Assembly: GCA_903884655.1 (NCBI GenBank)
Contig: CAISFO010000013.1
Span: forward strand, 1-45,588
Reading direction: 5' to 3'
DNA length: 45,588 nucleotides
DNA from: an uncultured Holophagaceae bacterium
GTDB lineage: Bacteria; Acidobacteriota; Holophagae; Holophagales; Holophagaceae
The notes beneath the pieces were generated by a model. That model ran no database searches. It was not told the origin of the DNA and was given only the letters and a program-made list of their open reading frames with translations. The translations under genes and the position numbers were made by a program. Positions 7,609 to 16,756 of the stretch are shown here, one piece after another. The stretch's first letter is position 1. Each line of letters opens with the position of its first letter.

Positions 7609-9627
7609 ATGTTGAGTAGGAAACGCCAATTCGCTCTCGCATTTCTGAGCGCACCGACCATCGCGATTGTGCTTGCGTTGGGGTGCTCCTCCCATAACAA
7701 CCCGGCGCCCCTGAGCACGAATGCCAACCTCGCCGCACTGACCGTCTCGACGGGCAACGGCGATGTGGTTCCTGCGTTCGCCCCAGCTACGACCACCTAT
7801 TCGCTTGTGCCGAACTTCGCGGCCAACCCCGCTCCCATCACCGTGACAGCTACCCTGGCCGATACCAATTCCACCATGACCCTGAACGGCTCGGCGTTGG
7901 CCAGCGGCGTCAGCTCCGCCCCCATCCCCATGGCCGTCGGCACCAACACGCTGACAATTGTGGTCAAGGCCCAGGACCAGTCCACGACCAAGTCCTACAC
8001 CATCACTCGAAAGATTTATGCCCAGAATACGACCGTCCACGTCCTGGATTCCTCCAACGGAACCGCAGTGCCCAACGCAACCATCACGGTAGCGGACGCC
8101 ACGGGGAAGGTGTTGCAGACAGGCATCAGCGTGGATGCCACCGGCAGCGCCACCCTCGGGCTTGATGGCGCCTCCGCCTACAACCTCAGCGCCATGGCCC
8201 CTGGTTCCGCCCAGTCGCTGTTTGCCAAATTCGACTCCAGCCGGGAGACGGTTGCCAACTTCTTCTGCCACCCCCTTGGCATGATCAATTTCCCCGCCCA
8301 GGCTCCGAAGTTCACAGCACTGTCCTATGGTCCTGGCGATGGCACCTGGATACCCGTGGGAGCCGGCAACGCCATCAGTGATACAGCTGCGAATATCGGG
8401 GCCTTCATGGCCACAGCTCAGGGCACGAGCGCCGTTGCCCCCACGGCCTGGTCCGGCTTCGGCATGGGGCTCAGCCTGGACCAGCCCGCTTGGAGCTGGT
8501 CCGCCAACATGTACACGCCCTATGCCATTGATGAATTGGCCGTGCCCGTGGCCGGCAGTTCTCCGGCTCTCTACCAGTCGACCATGGAGATGTGGACACC
8601 CTTCAACGTGACCACACCGACTACTGCGCACTACCTCGATCTGGTGGCCTTCGACGTGGCCAACAACCGGATCGAACAGAAGATCTATGTGAATGTCACC
8701 GACGCCGCCTCGAACACCAGCCAGCCTGATATTTCCGCACTCACGCCGAGCCCGGTCACCCTGAATCTCTATACCCATGGCCTGTCTCGCAATCTCTTCG
8801 CCATCACGCCGGTGGACACCAACGCCGTGACCTACGAGCCGGACATCTGGTTCTCCCTCAAGAACCTCAACAATTCGGCTGCCAGCATCCTGGGCTACGA
8901 CATCCTCCGCTCCACCGACGGCACCCACTGGACCAAGATCGCATCAAATCTCATGTATTCCCTCGTGTCGGTAGCCAGTCCCATGGTCTATACCGACAAC
9001 GACCCCACCCTGAAGCTCGGTGTGACCTACTACTACAAGGTGCGCTGCTTCACCGGCAATACCACCAACAATGGCGGCTACACCCTGGATTCGGCACCTG
9101 TGGGAGCGGCCTTCCTGCCGCCTTTCACCGCCAGCCTCAAGGCTCCGGCCAGCGAGTCCATCTCCCTGTCCCTCACGCCCCAGTTCTCCTTCTCCATTTC
9201 CAACCCCGCCCTGTTCGATCCGGCGGTGTCGGACTACTTCTACTTCTACCTCTACGTCAAAGAAAAGACCATGAGCGCGGCGACATATGGCAAGTCCTAT
9301 CGCTACAACTTCGCCCTCAGACGCTTCGAAGGCCTTTCGGGATCAACCTGGAGCGATGCCTCCGCCACGGTCTCCGTGGACTCCACCCACACCAGCATCA
9401 CCATTGCTTCCCCAGTGGGCTACTTCCAGCCCGGCGTGAGCTATGAATGGTCGATCTTCGGGGATTCCACCGCCTACCCTGCCCGCTTCAAGAAGTATGT
9501 GTACCCCTACAACGACCCCACCAGCGTGAACTACGCAGTGGCCCTCAGTCATGGCAGCACCTATGAGCACAGCTATGGTGCGGTCAACGGCTACTTCACC
9601 CTCACCATCGATCCCAATGCTAAGTAA
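7609..9627 (+). CDS. Secreted multidomain lipoprotein with cadherin-like beta-sandwich and FnIII-like region
   Basis: 672 residues. A lipoprotein signal ends at LALGC (Cys26). Residues about 36-135 match the pattern of cadherin-like beta-sandwich domains (NLAALTVSTG... VTVTATLADTNSTMTLNG... GTNTLTIVVKAQD). Residues about 142-205 resemble a carboxypeptidase-regulatory-like beta domain (TVHVLDSSNGTAVPNATITV). A fibronectin-III-like segment (about 400-500, with YDILRSTDG and YYYKVR) and a C-terminal Ser/Thr/aromatic-rich beta domain follow. No catalytic motif was seen. It is probably exposed at the cell surface or in the periplasm as a binding or adhesion protein. The GGAG ribosome site lies before the ATG. 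The protease gene begins 16 bases after its stop, so the two are likely made and exported together. Confidence 0.85.
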   Translation: MLSRKRQFALAFLSAPTIAIVLALGCSSHNNPAPLSTNANLAALTVSTGNGDVVPAFAPATTTYSLVPNFAANPAPITVTATLADTNSTMTLNGSALASGVSSAPIPMAVGTNTLTIVVKAQDQSTTKSYTITRKIYAQNTTVHVLDSSNGTAVPNATITVADATGKVLQTGISVDATGSATLGLDGASAYNLSAMAPGSAQSLFAKFDSSRETVANFFCHPLGMINFPAQAPKFTALSYGPGDGTWIPVGAGNAISDTAANIGAFMATAQGTSAVAPTAWSGFGMGLSLDQPAWSWSANMYTPYAIDELAVPVAGSSPALYQSTMEMWTPFNVTTPTTAHYLDLVAFDVANNRIEQKIYVNVTDAASNTSQPDISALTPSPVTLNLYTHGLSRNLFAITPVDTNAVTYEPDIWFSLKNLNNSAASILGYDILRSTDGTHWTKIASNLMYSLVSVASPMVYTDNDPTLKLGVTYYYKVRCFTGNTTNNGGYTLDSAPVGAAFLPPFTASLKAPASESISLSLTPQFSFSISNPALFDPAVSDYFYFYLYVKEKTMSAATYGKSYRYNFALRRFEGLSGSTWSDASATVSVDSTHTSITIASPVGYFQPGVSYEWSIFGDSTAYPARFKKYVYPYNDPTSVNYAVALSHGSTYEHSYGAVNGYFTLTIDPNAK

Positions 9628-9643
9628 CGTGAAGGAGATGACC

Positions 9644-11770
9644 GTGAACCTCAGTAGAAACTGGAACCTGACGGCTGTGGCCGTCGCACTGGCGGTCGCC
9701 CTGGCCACTGGCTGCGCTCCGAAGTCTGACGTCACCTCGACTGCCAGCCAGACCCCGGCTGCTGCTTCGCCGATCGCGATGAACCCGGTGTCGCAGTACA
9801 CCTTCGTCCAGCCGACCACCGAGCAGGAGCTGAAGGACAACTCGGCCTACGGCTTCCTGATTGTCAAGGTGGCCCCTGGCTTCAAGGAAGGGACCTTCGC
9901 GCACCTGGGTCTCACCATCAAAGGCAAGCTCACACTTCGTGGCTTCGACTACTACAAGCTCTACAAGGACTCGGAGGTCCTGCCGGCACTGGAAGGATTG
10001 AAGGTCACCAAGGGCATCATCTTCGCCGAGCCGGACCAGCTGCTGACTGCCGATGCCGGCATCACACTGAACAACATGGATCCGCTCGCGGTGAGTGAGG
10101 AATACTCGATCTTCACCACCAAGCTGAAAGACGCCTGGACCACCTACGGATACGGTCCCAATGTTCCCACCGTGGTGGACATCGATACCGGCATCAACTG
10201 GGTGCATGAGGATTTCCAGAAGAATGGCGCCACCATCGTCAAGCACGCCTATTCCTGGTACGACAACACCACGGGAGTGGAGAACTACGGCCCCGATCCG
10301 GTCGACTACATCGGCACGACTGTTACGGACACAGACGACCAGGCCCATGGCAGCCACACCGCCGGGACCATCGCGGCCCAGGGCAACAACGGGAAGGGCG
10401 TTGCCGGCGTCTGCTGGAATGCCGATCTGGTGAGCTACAAGGGCCTGCTGAAAGGCTCCGGAGACACCTGGGCCATCTACGGTTCCCTTTACCACCTGCT
10501 CAACTGGAAGACCTCCACCAGCTACGCCAAGACCATCCCGGTCAACATGTCCCTGGGCGGTTCCTTCGCCAGCAACTTCGCCATCGAAGTGGTGGAAGCC
10601 TGCACCGAGAACAACATCGTGATCATCGCCTCCATGGGCAACAGCGGACAGAACCAAGTCCAGTACCCCGCGGCCTACCAGGGCGTCATCGCCGTGGGCG
10701 CCTGCAATGGCCAGGACAAGAAGGTCCACTTCTCCACCAGCGGGGCCCACATCTCGGTGACCGCCCCCGGCTACGACATCATCTCCTGCGCCAACCTAGC
10801 GACCAACGCCTACGAGTCCATGTCCGGAACTTCCATGTCGGCCCCGTTCGTCACCGGCCTGGTGTCCTACATGCTCACCTGGAATCCCACGCTCACACCG
10901 GCCCAAATCAGGACCTATCTCGAGAGCAACACCGACTTCATCGAAGGTGCCACGGGCTTCACGGAAACCAATGGCTGGGGCCGAGTCAACTGCCTCAAGA
11001 CCATCGGGGCCGTCGTGGCGGATGTGAATGCCAACCGCTCACCGGCTTCCAACTACGTGAATGTTCCTTTGAAAGTGACTGTGCAGAACACCTATGCCAG
11101 TGCCACAGTGCCACTGCCCGGCATCCCGGTCTACCTCTACCAGACCGATCCCCTTGGACGCATCACCAACTTCGTGGCAAGCAGCATCACGGCCCCTGAC
11201 CCGGCCGGAGATCCCTTGCTGCCTGCCGCCGGTGTGGCTCACTTCAACCTGCTGCGACCCGGCACCTATGTGGCCCGCACCAATATTTCCGGAATGCAAG
11301 CCCACTCGGCCATGGCCACCGTGGCCACCGCAACCGCCAGCACGGTCAGCCTGACGGTCCCGTACACCCAGCCCTACTATTACGTCCAGACCCTTCCGGA
11401 TGCTGCGCCCTCCAGCCAGGCGGCGGATGACATTATTCGCATCTATGACTTCAACAGCCTCAAGCTGCTGGCCCAGGTGGATGTCGGCACCCTGGATACG
11501 GCGGGTGTCCTCACCACGCCTGGCCAGTCCCTACTGGTGCAGATCGCTCCCTACGTCGATTCCCTGAATACGAGCTACATCGGTGAATACGCCATGTGGA
11601 TCGGCACCACGCTGACCACAAGTCCTGCTCTGGGCACTTTCGCGGCTCCCGTTACAGCCGCAGGCAGCGCGGCGCATGTCTATACTGCCCCGCAGGTGGT
11701 GAGCATCAACACGCTTTACAACTGCAACCTGACCACCGCCACTGACTGGTACAAGGTGACCCTGCCCTAG
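9644..11770 (+). CDS. Subtilisin-family (S8) serine protease lipoprotein
   Basis: 708 residues from the GTG at 9644, chosen because AGGAG ends 6 bases upstream; the ATG codons at 9617 and 9638 are less well placed. A lipoprotein signal ends at ALATGC. Residues about 50-130 look like a fervidolysin-type propeptide (FLIVKVAPGF). The S8 triad is intact: Asp181 in DIDTGI, His235 in HGSHTAGT and Ser397 in SGTSMSAP, with the oxyanion Asn in ASMGNSGQ. After the catalytic domain (to about 460) come beta-rich segments, including a carboxypeptidase-regulatory-like stretch and a C-terminal domain ending DWYKVTLP. It should act outside the cytoplasm on peptides or proteins. The upstream lipoprotein is a likely partner or substrate-binding companion, by inference. 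Confidence 0.93.
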   Translation: MNLSRNWNLTAVAVALAVALATGCAPKSDVTSTASQTPAAASPIAMNPVSQYTFVQPTTEQELKDNSAYGFLIVKVAPGFKEGTFAHLGLTIKGKLTLRGFDYYKLYKDSEVLPALEGLKVTKGIIFAEPDQLLTADAGITLNNMDPLAVSEEYSIFTTKLKDAWTTYGYGPNVPTVVDIDTGINWVHEDFQKNGATIVKHAYSWYDNTTGVENYGPDPVDYIGTTVTDTDDQAHGSHTAGTIAAQGNNGKGVAGVCWNADLVSYKGLLKGSGDTWAIYGSLYHLLNWKTSTSYAKTIPVNMSLGGSFASNFAIEVVEACTENNIVIIASMGNSGQNQVQYPAAYQGVIAVGACNGQDKKVHFSTSGAHISVTAPGYDIISCANLATNAYESMSGTSMSAPFVTGLVSYMLTWNPTLTPAQIRTYLESNTDFIEGATGFTETNGWGRVNCLKTIGAVVADVNANRSPASNYVNVPLKVTVQNTYASATVPLPGIPVYLYQTDPLGRITNFVASSITAPDPAGDPLLPAAGVAHFNLLRPGTYVARTNISGMQAHSAMATVATATASTVSLTVPYTQPYYYVQTLPDAAPSSQAADDIIRIYDFNSLKLLAQVDVGTLDTAGVLTTPGQSLLVQIAPYVDSLNTSYIGEYAMWIGTTLTTSPALGTFAAPVTAAGSAAHVYTAPQVVSINTLYNCNLTTATDWYKVTLP

Positions 11771-11815
11771 CAAGGGCCAGGGTTCCTGGGTTCCCGGGAG
11801 CCGAGTGAACGCAGG

Positions 11816-11850
11816 GAAGGGGTGGCGCCTCCGCGCCACCCCTTCTTCAT
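11816..11850 (+). terminator. Rho-independent terminator after the protease gene
   Basis: GAAGGGGTGGCGC (11816-11828), loop CTCC and a perfect 13-bp complement (11833-11845), then TTCAT. The hairpin starts 46 bases after the stop. The T-tract is short, but the stem is strong and GC-rich. Confidence 0.75.
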
Positions 11851-11883
11851 GTGGCCCGATGGCTTGCAGACGTTCGTCCACGC

Positions 11884-12585
11884 CTAGACTTCGCCACGCC
11901 TCGGATGCACCATGCGCCGCAGCGCGGGCGTGAGGGTGCGGCTCGCGGCGAGGATGCGGGTCTCCTCGTCCAGGGCCCGGATCCAGGGCGCGGCGTGGCC
12001 CAGGGCCAGGGCGCTGTCCGGCAGGGCCAGGCTGCGGTCCAGGGCCTGGAGAACCTGCTCGGCCACTGGCCCTACCTCCCGCCAGCGGGAGGTGGCCAGG
12101 GCATCCGCCTGGGGCGGCCGCAGGGGCGGCTGGATGAGGGCGACAAGGGCATCCAGCCCCAGCTTGGGATGCTGCAGGAAGGCCGACAGAACGGGGGTCG
12201 CGGGGGCCTTCCAGATGAGCGGCCAAAGCTGGCGAGGGGCGTGCATGGCCAGGCTGCGCCGCTCGCCGATGCTCAGCGTCGCCCACTGCTGCTGCAGCTT
12301 TTCGGTGGCCTGCTGCCGCGCCTGGGGATGGGCCGCTGCATCGGAGGCCACAGCCGCCAGGGCCCGCCAGGGCAGGCGGGCCAGCAGGCGCGAACGGAGG
12401 TGGGCCGGGGCCTTGGGATGCTGGGCGATCCAGCGCAGCAGCAGGGGCCGCTTCGTCAAATCCGGCAGCTCCGCCGCAGCCTCCAGCCAGCCCCGGGGCG
12501 GTTCCGGTTGCCGCAGCATCCGCAGGAAGCGGGGCCAGGGAATCTCGGGGGGGAGGGCCCAGGGAGTCGGGGAAGAGCGGGGCAT
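11884..12585 (-). CDS. Uncharacterised alpha-helical protein, HEAT-like
   Basis: 233 residues, no signal peptide and no Cys. It is almost entirely predicted helix with repeated Leu/Ala/Arg/Trp patterns (LLLRWIAQHPKAPAHLRSRLL, LARLPWRALAAVASDAAAHPQARQQA), suggesting short helical-hairpin repeats of the HEAT or leucine-rich type. No catalytic motif is visible and I do not recognise a family. Codon use matches the high-GC neighbours. It converges with the protease gene across the terminator and is divergent from the DUF2520 gene. The start at 12585 has no strong ribosome site, so it could lie slightly inside. Confidence 0.65.
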   Translation of the reverse strand: MPRSSPTPWALPPEIPWPRFLRMLRQPEPPRGWLEAAAELPDLTKRPLLLRWIAQHPKAPAHLRSRLLARLPWRALAAVASDAAAHPQARQQATEKLQQQWATLSIGERRSLAMHAPRQLWPLIWKAPATPVLSAFLQHPKLGLDALVALIQPPLRPPQADALATSRWREVGPVAEQVLQALDRSLALPDSALALGHAAPWIRALDEETRILAASRTLTPALRRMVHPRRGEV

Positions 12586-12605
12586 GGGAAGAGTGTAGGG
12601 AGTCT

Positions 12606-12655
12606 GGCTTCAGGCTCTAGGGCCGGCTTCCGGTCCCTGGCTCCAGGCCTGAGGA
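12606..12655. repeat. Three degenerate GGCTTCAGG-type repeats
   Basis: Variants GGCTTCAGGCTC (12606), GGCTTCCGGTCC (12625) and GGCTCCAGGCCT (12639) stand in a row in the divergent gap. They resemble the CTGAAGC-type repeats at 16714-16741 and 38385-38445. Confidence 0.5.
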
Positions 12656-12739
12656 AGGTCGGGGCAGGGAAGGTGCGCTCCGCGGGCCGCCGGCGATCCT
12701 CCCTGAAGGCTGAACTCCGAATTGCGCCACACTATCCCC

Positions 12740-13375
12740 ATGACCACCGAATTCTCCATTCTTGGGCGCGGCAAAGCCGGTCGGGCTTTGGCGGAAGCCT
12801 GGGGAGCCAGGGTGGCGCTGGTTGACCATGAGGCCCGGCCGGAGGGGCTGGTGGTCCTGGCGGTCCCGGACCGGGCGGTGGCCGACCTCGCCCTGCGGTT
12901 TCCCGGACGCTGCGTGCACCTGGCGGGCAGCCTCCACCTAGCAGGCGCTCCCTGCGCGCACCCCTTGACCAGCTTCGACGGGCGGGCCCGGGACTGGACG
13001 GGCACGCCCCTGGCCATCACGGGGCCCGTGCCGGATCCCCTGCGGCGGGCTTTCGGGGACCTGGGCTTCGCCGCCTTCGACCTCCCTTCGGAACTCAAGG
13101 CGCTCTACCATGCGGCGGCGGTGCTGACCTCCGGCCACGCGGCGAACCTTTGGCTGGGCGCCGAGGCCCTCCTGCGGGCGCAGGGGGTGGCGCTGCCGGG
13201 CCGGGGTCTGCTGCCCCTGGCGGAGGCGACCCTGCGCAATGTGGCGGAACGCGGAGCCGAAGGCCGGACAGGCCCCTTCGTGCGGGGCGACGAGGCCACC
13301 ATCGCCCGGGACGCGGAAGCGCTGCCCGAGCCCTGGCGGGACCTTTTCCTGAAGCTGGGACGCGCCCTGGGCTGA
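12740..13375 (+). CDS. DUF2520 / Rossmann-like oxidoreductase
   Basis: 211 residues from the ATG at 12740; a TTG six codons earlier is less likely. The N-terminal Rossmann loop is FSILGRGKAGRALAEAW, followed by a short VVLAVPDRAVADLA strand-helix as in the F420/NADP- or ProC-like Rossmann family. A C-terminal helical half (ALYHAAAVLTSGHAANLWLGAEALL) is the usual DUF2520 dimerisation part. Such proteins are commonly annotated as NADP-binding reductases of unknown substrate. It is short for the family (typically 260-290), mainly in the nucleotide-binding half. It stands alone, 107 bases before the TetR gene. Confidence 0.75.
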   Translation: MTTEFSILGRGKAGRALAEAWGARVALVDHEARPEGLVVLAVPDRAVADLALRFPGRCVHLAGSLHLAGAPCAHPLTSFDGRARDWTGTPLAITGPVPDPLRRAFGDLGFAAFDLPSELKALYHAAAVLTSGHAANLWLGAEALLRAQGVALPGRGLLPLAEATLRNVAERGAEGRTGPFVRGDEATIARDAEALPEPWRDLFLKLGRALG

Positions 13376-13482
13376 GGATTCGGCGGCGTGACCCAGGCCG
13401 CTGTAGCCTCGGGTGCCCCAGAGGTGGTTTGACCCAAAGTAGCGCCATTCATGGCATCCTTAGGACACTTCAGAGGTAGCCC

Positions 13483-14184
13483 ATGTCCACCGTGCCAGAC
13501 CATGGTCTCAAAGAGATGGTGCCTGTCTTCGGACCTGAAACCCTGGGCGTGGGCCCCCATGTCGGCTTCCATGCGTCCCTGGAGCGGCTCAGCCGCGAGG
13601 GGGATCTCAAGGCCAGCCTCCTGCTCTCGGCGCTGTCGCACTTCGCGGCCAAGGGCTACGACGGGGTACAGGTGAAGGAAGTGGCCGAGGAGGCCGGTGT
13701 CTCCAAGCCCACCCTGTACTACCACTTCGGCAGCAAGGAAGGCCTGTTCCGGCAGCTCTGCCTGGTGTCCCTGGCCAGCATGTCCGTGCGCATCCAGGCC
13801 ATGGTGGAGCCCTTCCTGACGGCTCCGATCCAGGGGCGGGAGGCGGTGGAAGCGGCCTGCACGAGCCTGCTGGGGGCCTATCTGGAACTCCTGCTGGAAA
13901 GTCAGGAATTCACGGGCTTCATCCTCCGCTCCATCGCGGTGCCTTCGCCGGATTCCGGGTTCCGCGATCTGATGCCACTGGTGGAGAAGGGACTGAGCCC
14001 TCTGGGCCTCTTCATGAACCACGTCTTCGGGATCAGTCTGGACCTGGCCCGCAAGGAAGTGCTGCTGTTCACCACGCTGACGGGTTCCCTCGTGGAAGAG
14101 AAGCTGCGCGATCCGCAGTACCAGATCACCGATGAGGAGATCCGCTGGATCACCCGGCGCTGGCTGCACGGCGTCCTGGGCTGA
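13483..14184 (+). CDS. TetR/AcrR-family transcriptional regulator
   Basis: 233 residues. The helix-turn-helix is clear: LLLSALSHFAAKGYDGVQVKEVAEEAGVSKP followed by TLYYHFGSKEGLFRQL, about residues 45-93. An extra 40 or so N-terminal residues precede the usual domain start. The remainder is a ligand-binding helical domain with no assignable ligand. A GAGGT ribosome site precedes the ATG. The M61 peptidase gene begins 8 bases after the stop, so the regulator is probably in the same transcript as the peptidase and glycosyltransferase and may control its own operon. Confidence 0.92.
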   Translation: MSTVPDHGLKEMVPVFGPETLGVGPHVGFHASLERLSREGDLKASLLLSALSHFAAKGYDGVQVKEVAEEAGVSKPTLYYHFGSKEGLFRQLCLVSLASMSVRIQAMVEPFLTAPIQGREAVEAACTSLLGAYLELLLESQEFTGFILRSIAVPSPDSGFRDLMPLVEKGLSPLGLFMNHVFGISLDLARKEVLLFTTLTGSLVEEKLRDPQYQITDEEIRWITRRWLHGVLG

Positions 14185-14192
14185 GGCCGGCC

Positions 14193-15995
14193 ATGGCCAG
14201 ACTGGCACCGATCCGGGCGCTGCTTTGTCCCCTGGATCTGGCGCAGCACCAGTTCGAGGTGGAGCTCACCATTCCGGCCGAGGCCCTGGCCCAGGGCGCC
14301 GTGGCCGCGCTGCCGACCTGGACGCCGGGCTCCTACCTGGTGCGGGACTACGCCCGCTTCGTGGACCGGGTCCGGATGCTGGACGAGCACCGGGAACGGC
14401 CCCTGGAGAAGCTGGACAAGCAGCGCTGGCAGCTGCCCGCCTCCGCCCAGGACTTGAAACTCCGCTACCGCGTCTATGGGAATGACCTCACCGTGCGCAC
14501 CAACCATGTGGATGCCACGCACGCCCAGATCATCCCGGCCGCCACCTTCCTCTACCTGGAGGGTCAGCTGCATCGGGCCGTGGAAGTCCGCTTCCAGGGA
14601 TTCCCCGAACACTGGAAGGTGGCTTCACCGCTGCCCCAGAACCACGAGGGCGCCTACCTGGCACCGGACTTCGACACTCTCGTGGACTCCCCCTTCGAGC
14701 TCGGCACGTTCCACCTCGGCTCCTTCAAGCAGGGCGGCACGCGGTTCGAGCTGGCCTTCACCGGACCCCACACCGGCGACGAGGACAGGATCCTCGAAGC
14801 CACGCGCAGGATCGTGGAGGCGGCCGGCGCGATCTTCGGGGGCTTCCCGTTCAAGCGCTACCTCTTCCTCCTGACCTTCGCGCCCGGACTGCGGGGCGGG
14901 CTCGAGCACCGCGACTGCACCAGCCTCATCGCCGACAGCCACGGGTTCGGCAAGCCCGAAGGCTACTACGCCCTCTTCCAGCTGGTGGCCCATGAGTTCT
15001 TCCACGCCTGGAACGTGAAGCGGCTCCACGACCCGGTCCTGGGGCCCTTCGACTACGGCCGCGAGAATCCCACCAAGCTGCTCTGGTTCCACGAGGGCTT
15101 CACTGCCTACATGGAACACCTCCTCGTCCTGCGGGCGGGGGTGGTGCCCTGGAGCCATACCGCCAGGGAGCTGGCACGCAGCTGGAGCGACCAGGTCCGG
15201 CGTCCCGGCCGCACGGAGCAGAGCCTGGAGGAGGCCAGCTGGGACACCTGGATCCGCCTCTACAAGCCCCACGAGTTCAGCCCCAACAGCACGGTGAGCT
15301 ACTACGACAAGGGTGAGCTGGTGGGCTGGCTCATGGATGCCCACCTCCGCGAAGGGAGCCGGGGCAAGGCCGGCCTGGCGGAGCTGTTCGCCCTGCTCTG
15401 GACGCGCCATGGCGAAGGGAGTGTGACGGATGCCGATGTGCGCCGGGCCTTCCAGGACCTTTCCGGCAAGGCGCCCGGGGCCTTCTGGAACGCCTACATC
15501 TCGGGTTGCGCTGAGCTGGAGGATGCTCCGCTCTACTGGGCCTTCGGCCTGAAGCTGGAGGCCCAGGCCCCCTGGGAGAGCCTGGCGCCGGAGGAGCAGA
15601 AGGATCCCATCGCGCTGCGGCGGGCCCGGGCCTGGACTGGCCTCGTGTTGGCGGCCAGCGCCGCCACCGTGCAGAACGTCATTCCCGGCAGTCCTGCGGC
15701 CCTGGCTGGGCTAAGCTTCGGCATGGAGATCCTGGCGGTGGACGGATGGCGCACGACGACCGCATCTGAAGTGCAGCGCTGCCTGGCCGAACCAGGCCCG
15801 GGGGGGAGCGCCAAGGTGCTGGCGGCGGACCGCGGACGGGTCTTTGAGGCTGTGGTCGCGGTGGTGGACAGCCCTGAGCGCAGCCATCGGCTGGTGCCCG
15901 ATCCCAGGGCCGTGGCCACCCAGAAGGCCTCCTTCGAAGCTTCGTTCGGCCAGCCCTGGCCACTGACGCCGGTGAAACGGGGCCAGCGGCGGTGA
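14193..15995 (+). CDS. M61-family metallopeptidase with PDZ domain
   Basis: 600 residues. The N-terminal beta domain begins with FEVELTIPAEAL and TWTPGSYLVRDYARFV, typical of M61 glycyl-aminopeptidase-like proteins. The zinc site is intact: HEFFHAWNVKR (His267, Glu268, His271) with the downstream Glu in WFHEGFTAYME (near 301). A PDZ domain lies at about 480-570 (VQNVIPGSPAALAGLSFGMEILAVDGW). There is no obvious signal peptide, so the location is uncertain. Family members cleave N-terminal glycine or act as processing peptidases; the substrate here is unknown. The gene overlaps the next one by 4 bases (GTGA). Confidence 0.93.
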   Translation: MARLAPIRALLCPLDLAQHQFEVELTIPAEALAQGAVAALPTWTPGSYLVRDYARFVDRVRMLDEHRERPLEKLDKQRWQLPASAQDLKLRYRVYGNDLTVRTNHVDATHAQIIPAATFLYLEGQLHRAVEVRFQGFPEHWKVASPLPQNHEGAYLAPDFDTLVDSPFELGTFHLGSFKQGGTRFELAFTGPHTGDEDRILEATRRIVEAAGAIFGGFPFKRYLFLLTFAPGLRGGLEHRDCTSLIADSHGFGKPEGYYALFQLVAHEFFHAWNVKRLHDPVLGPFDYGRENPTKLLWFHEGFTAYMEHLLVLRAGVVPWSHTARELARSWSDQVRRPGRTEQSLEEASWDTWIRLYKPHEFSPNSTVSYYDKGELVGWLMDAHLREGSRGKAGLAELFALLWTRHGEGSVTDADVRRAFQDLSGKAPGAFWNAYISGCAELEDAPLYWAFGLKLEAQAPWESLAPEEQKDPIALRRARAWTGLVLAASAATVQNVIPGSPAALAGLSFGMEILAVDGWRTTTASEVQRCLAEPGPGGSAKVLAADRGRVFEAVVAVVDSPERSHRLVPDPRAVATQKASFEASFGQPWPLTPVKRGQRR

Positions 15996-16663
15996 GGATC
16001 GCCATCATCATCGCCGCCCATGATGAAGCGGAGCACATCGCGCAGGTGCTGGAAGGCCTGAAGCCGTTCCATCCCTATCGGATGCTGGTGGTGGATGATG
16101 GCTCGTCGGATGGCACGGGTGCTGTTGCCACTGCCGAAGGGGCGGAGGTGCTGCGCCTGGAACCGGGCCGGGGGGGCGGCAAGGGCCAGGCCATGCGGGC
16201 GGGCATCGCGGCGCTCCGGCCTGACGATTTCGATTTCTACCTGTTCATGGATGCGGATGGGCAGCATGCCCCCGAGGATCTCCAGCGATTCCTGGATCAT
16301 CTGGCAGACCATCCCGACACGGACTTCCTCATCGGCTCACGTTTTCTGGACCGGGCCAAGATTCCCGCCAAACGCTGGCGCACCAACGCCCTCGGCACCT
16401 GGACACTGGGTCGCATTGCCGGCGTGACCTGGGAGGACAGCCAGAGCGGCTTCCGCATGATCCGCAAGAAGGTGCTCGACCGCCTCGAACTGCACGCCAC
16501 AGGCTTCGCCATCGAAATGGAGATCGCCATGAAGGCCGCGGACTGGAAGCTGCGGTGGGCCCACATCCCCATCCAGGCGATCTACCGACCGGGGCCGGTT
16601 CGGAGCCATTTTCGTGGAGTGATGGATACCTGGCTCATTGCCTGGGAATCTCTCAAGTGTTGA
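15992..16663 (+). CDS. Family 2 glycosyltransferase (DPM1-like)
   Basis: 223 residues from the GTG at 15992, which overlaps the M61 stop. The GT2 fold is visible: IAIIIAAHDEAEHIAQVL, the nucleotide-binding VVDDGSSDGT, the metal-binding FMDADGQHAPEDL, and the later SQSGFRMIRKKVLD. No transmembrane segments follow, so it is a short soluble enzyme resembling dolichyl- or undecaprenyl-phosphate sugar transferases. It would transfer a sugar from a nucleotide donor, perhaps to a lipid carrier; donor and acceptor cannot be deduced. Confidence 0.9.
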   Translation: MRIAIIIAAHDEAEHIAQVLEGLKPFHPYRMLVVDDGSSDGTGAVATAEGAEVLRLEPGRGGGKGQAMRAGIAALRPDDFDFYLFMDADGQHAPEDLQRFLDHLADHPDTDFLIGSRFLDRAKIPAKRWRTNALGTWTLGRIAGVTWEDSQSGFRMIRKKVLDRLELHATGFAIEMEIAMKAADWKLRWAHIPIQAIYRPGPVRSHFRGVMDTWLIAWESLKC

Positions 16664-16713
16664 GCTGGCTTCAATCCGGATTTGGTTGATCGCGTGGGCA
16701 TCGCTGAAGTGCT

Positions 16714-16741
16714 GAAGCTCGAAGCCTCAAGCCTGAAGCCT
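16714..16741. repeat. Four-unit heptamer repeat upstream of rnhB
   Basis: GAAGCTC, GAAGCCT, CAAGCCT and GAAGCCT stand head to tail with period 7, ending 15 bases before the rnhB start. Related heptamer-like sequence occurs in other gaps of the window. Confidence 0.65.
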
Positions 16742-16756
16742 GCTACCTTCATTTCC

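Noticed and set aside
7603..8928. 441-codon minus-strand frame antisense to the beta-sandwich lipoprotein
   Set aside because: Gly/His/Val-rich mirror of a real gene, without ribosome site or family motifs.
9620..10750. 376-codon minus-strand frame antisense to the protease
   Set aside because: The plus-strand gene has a complete catalytic triad; this frame is a compositional shadow.
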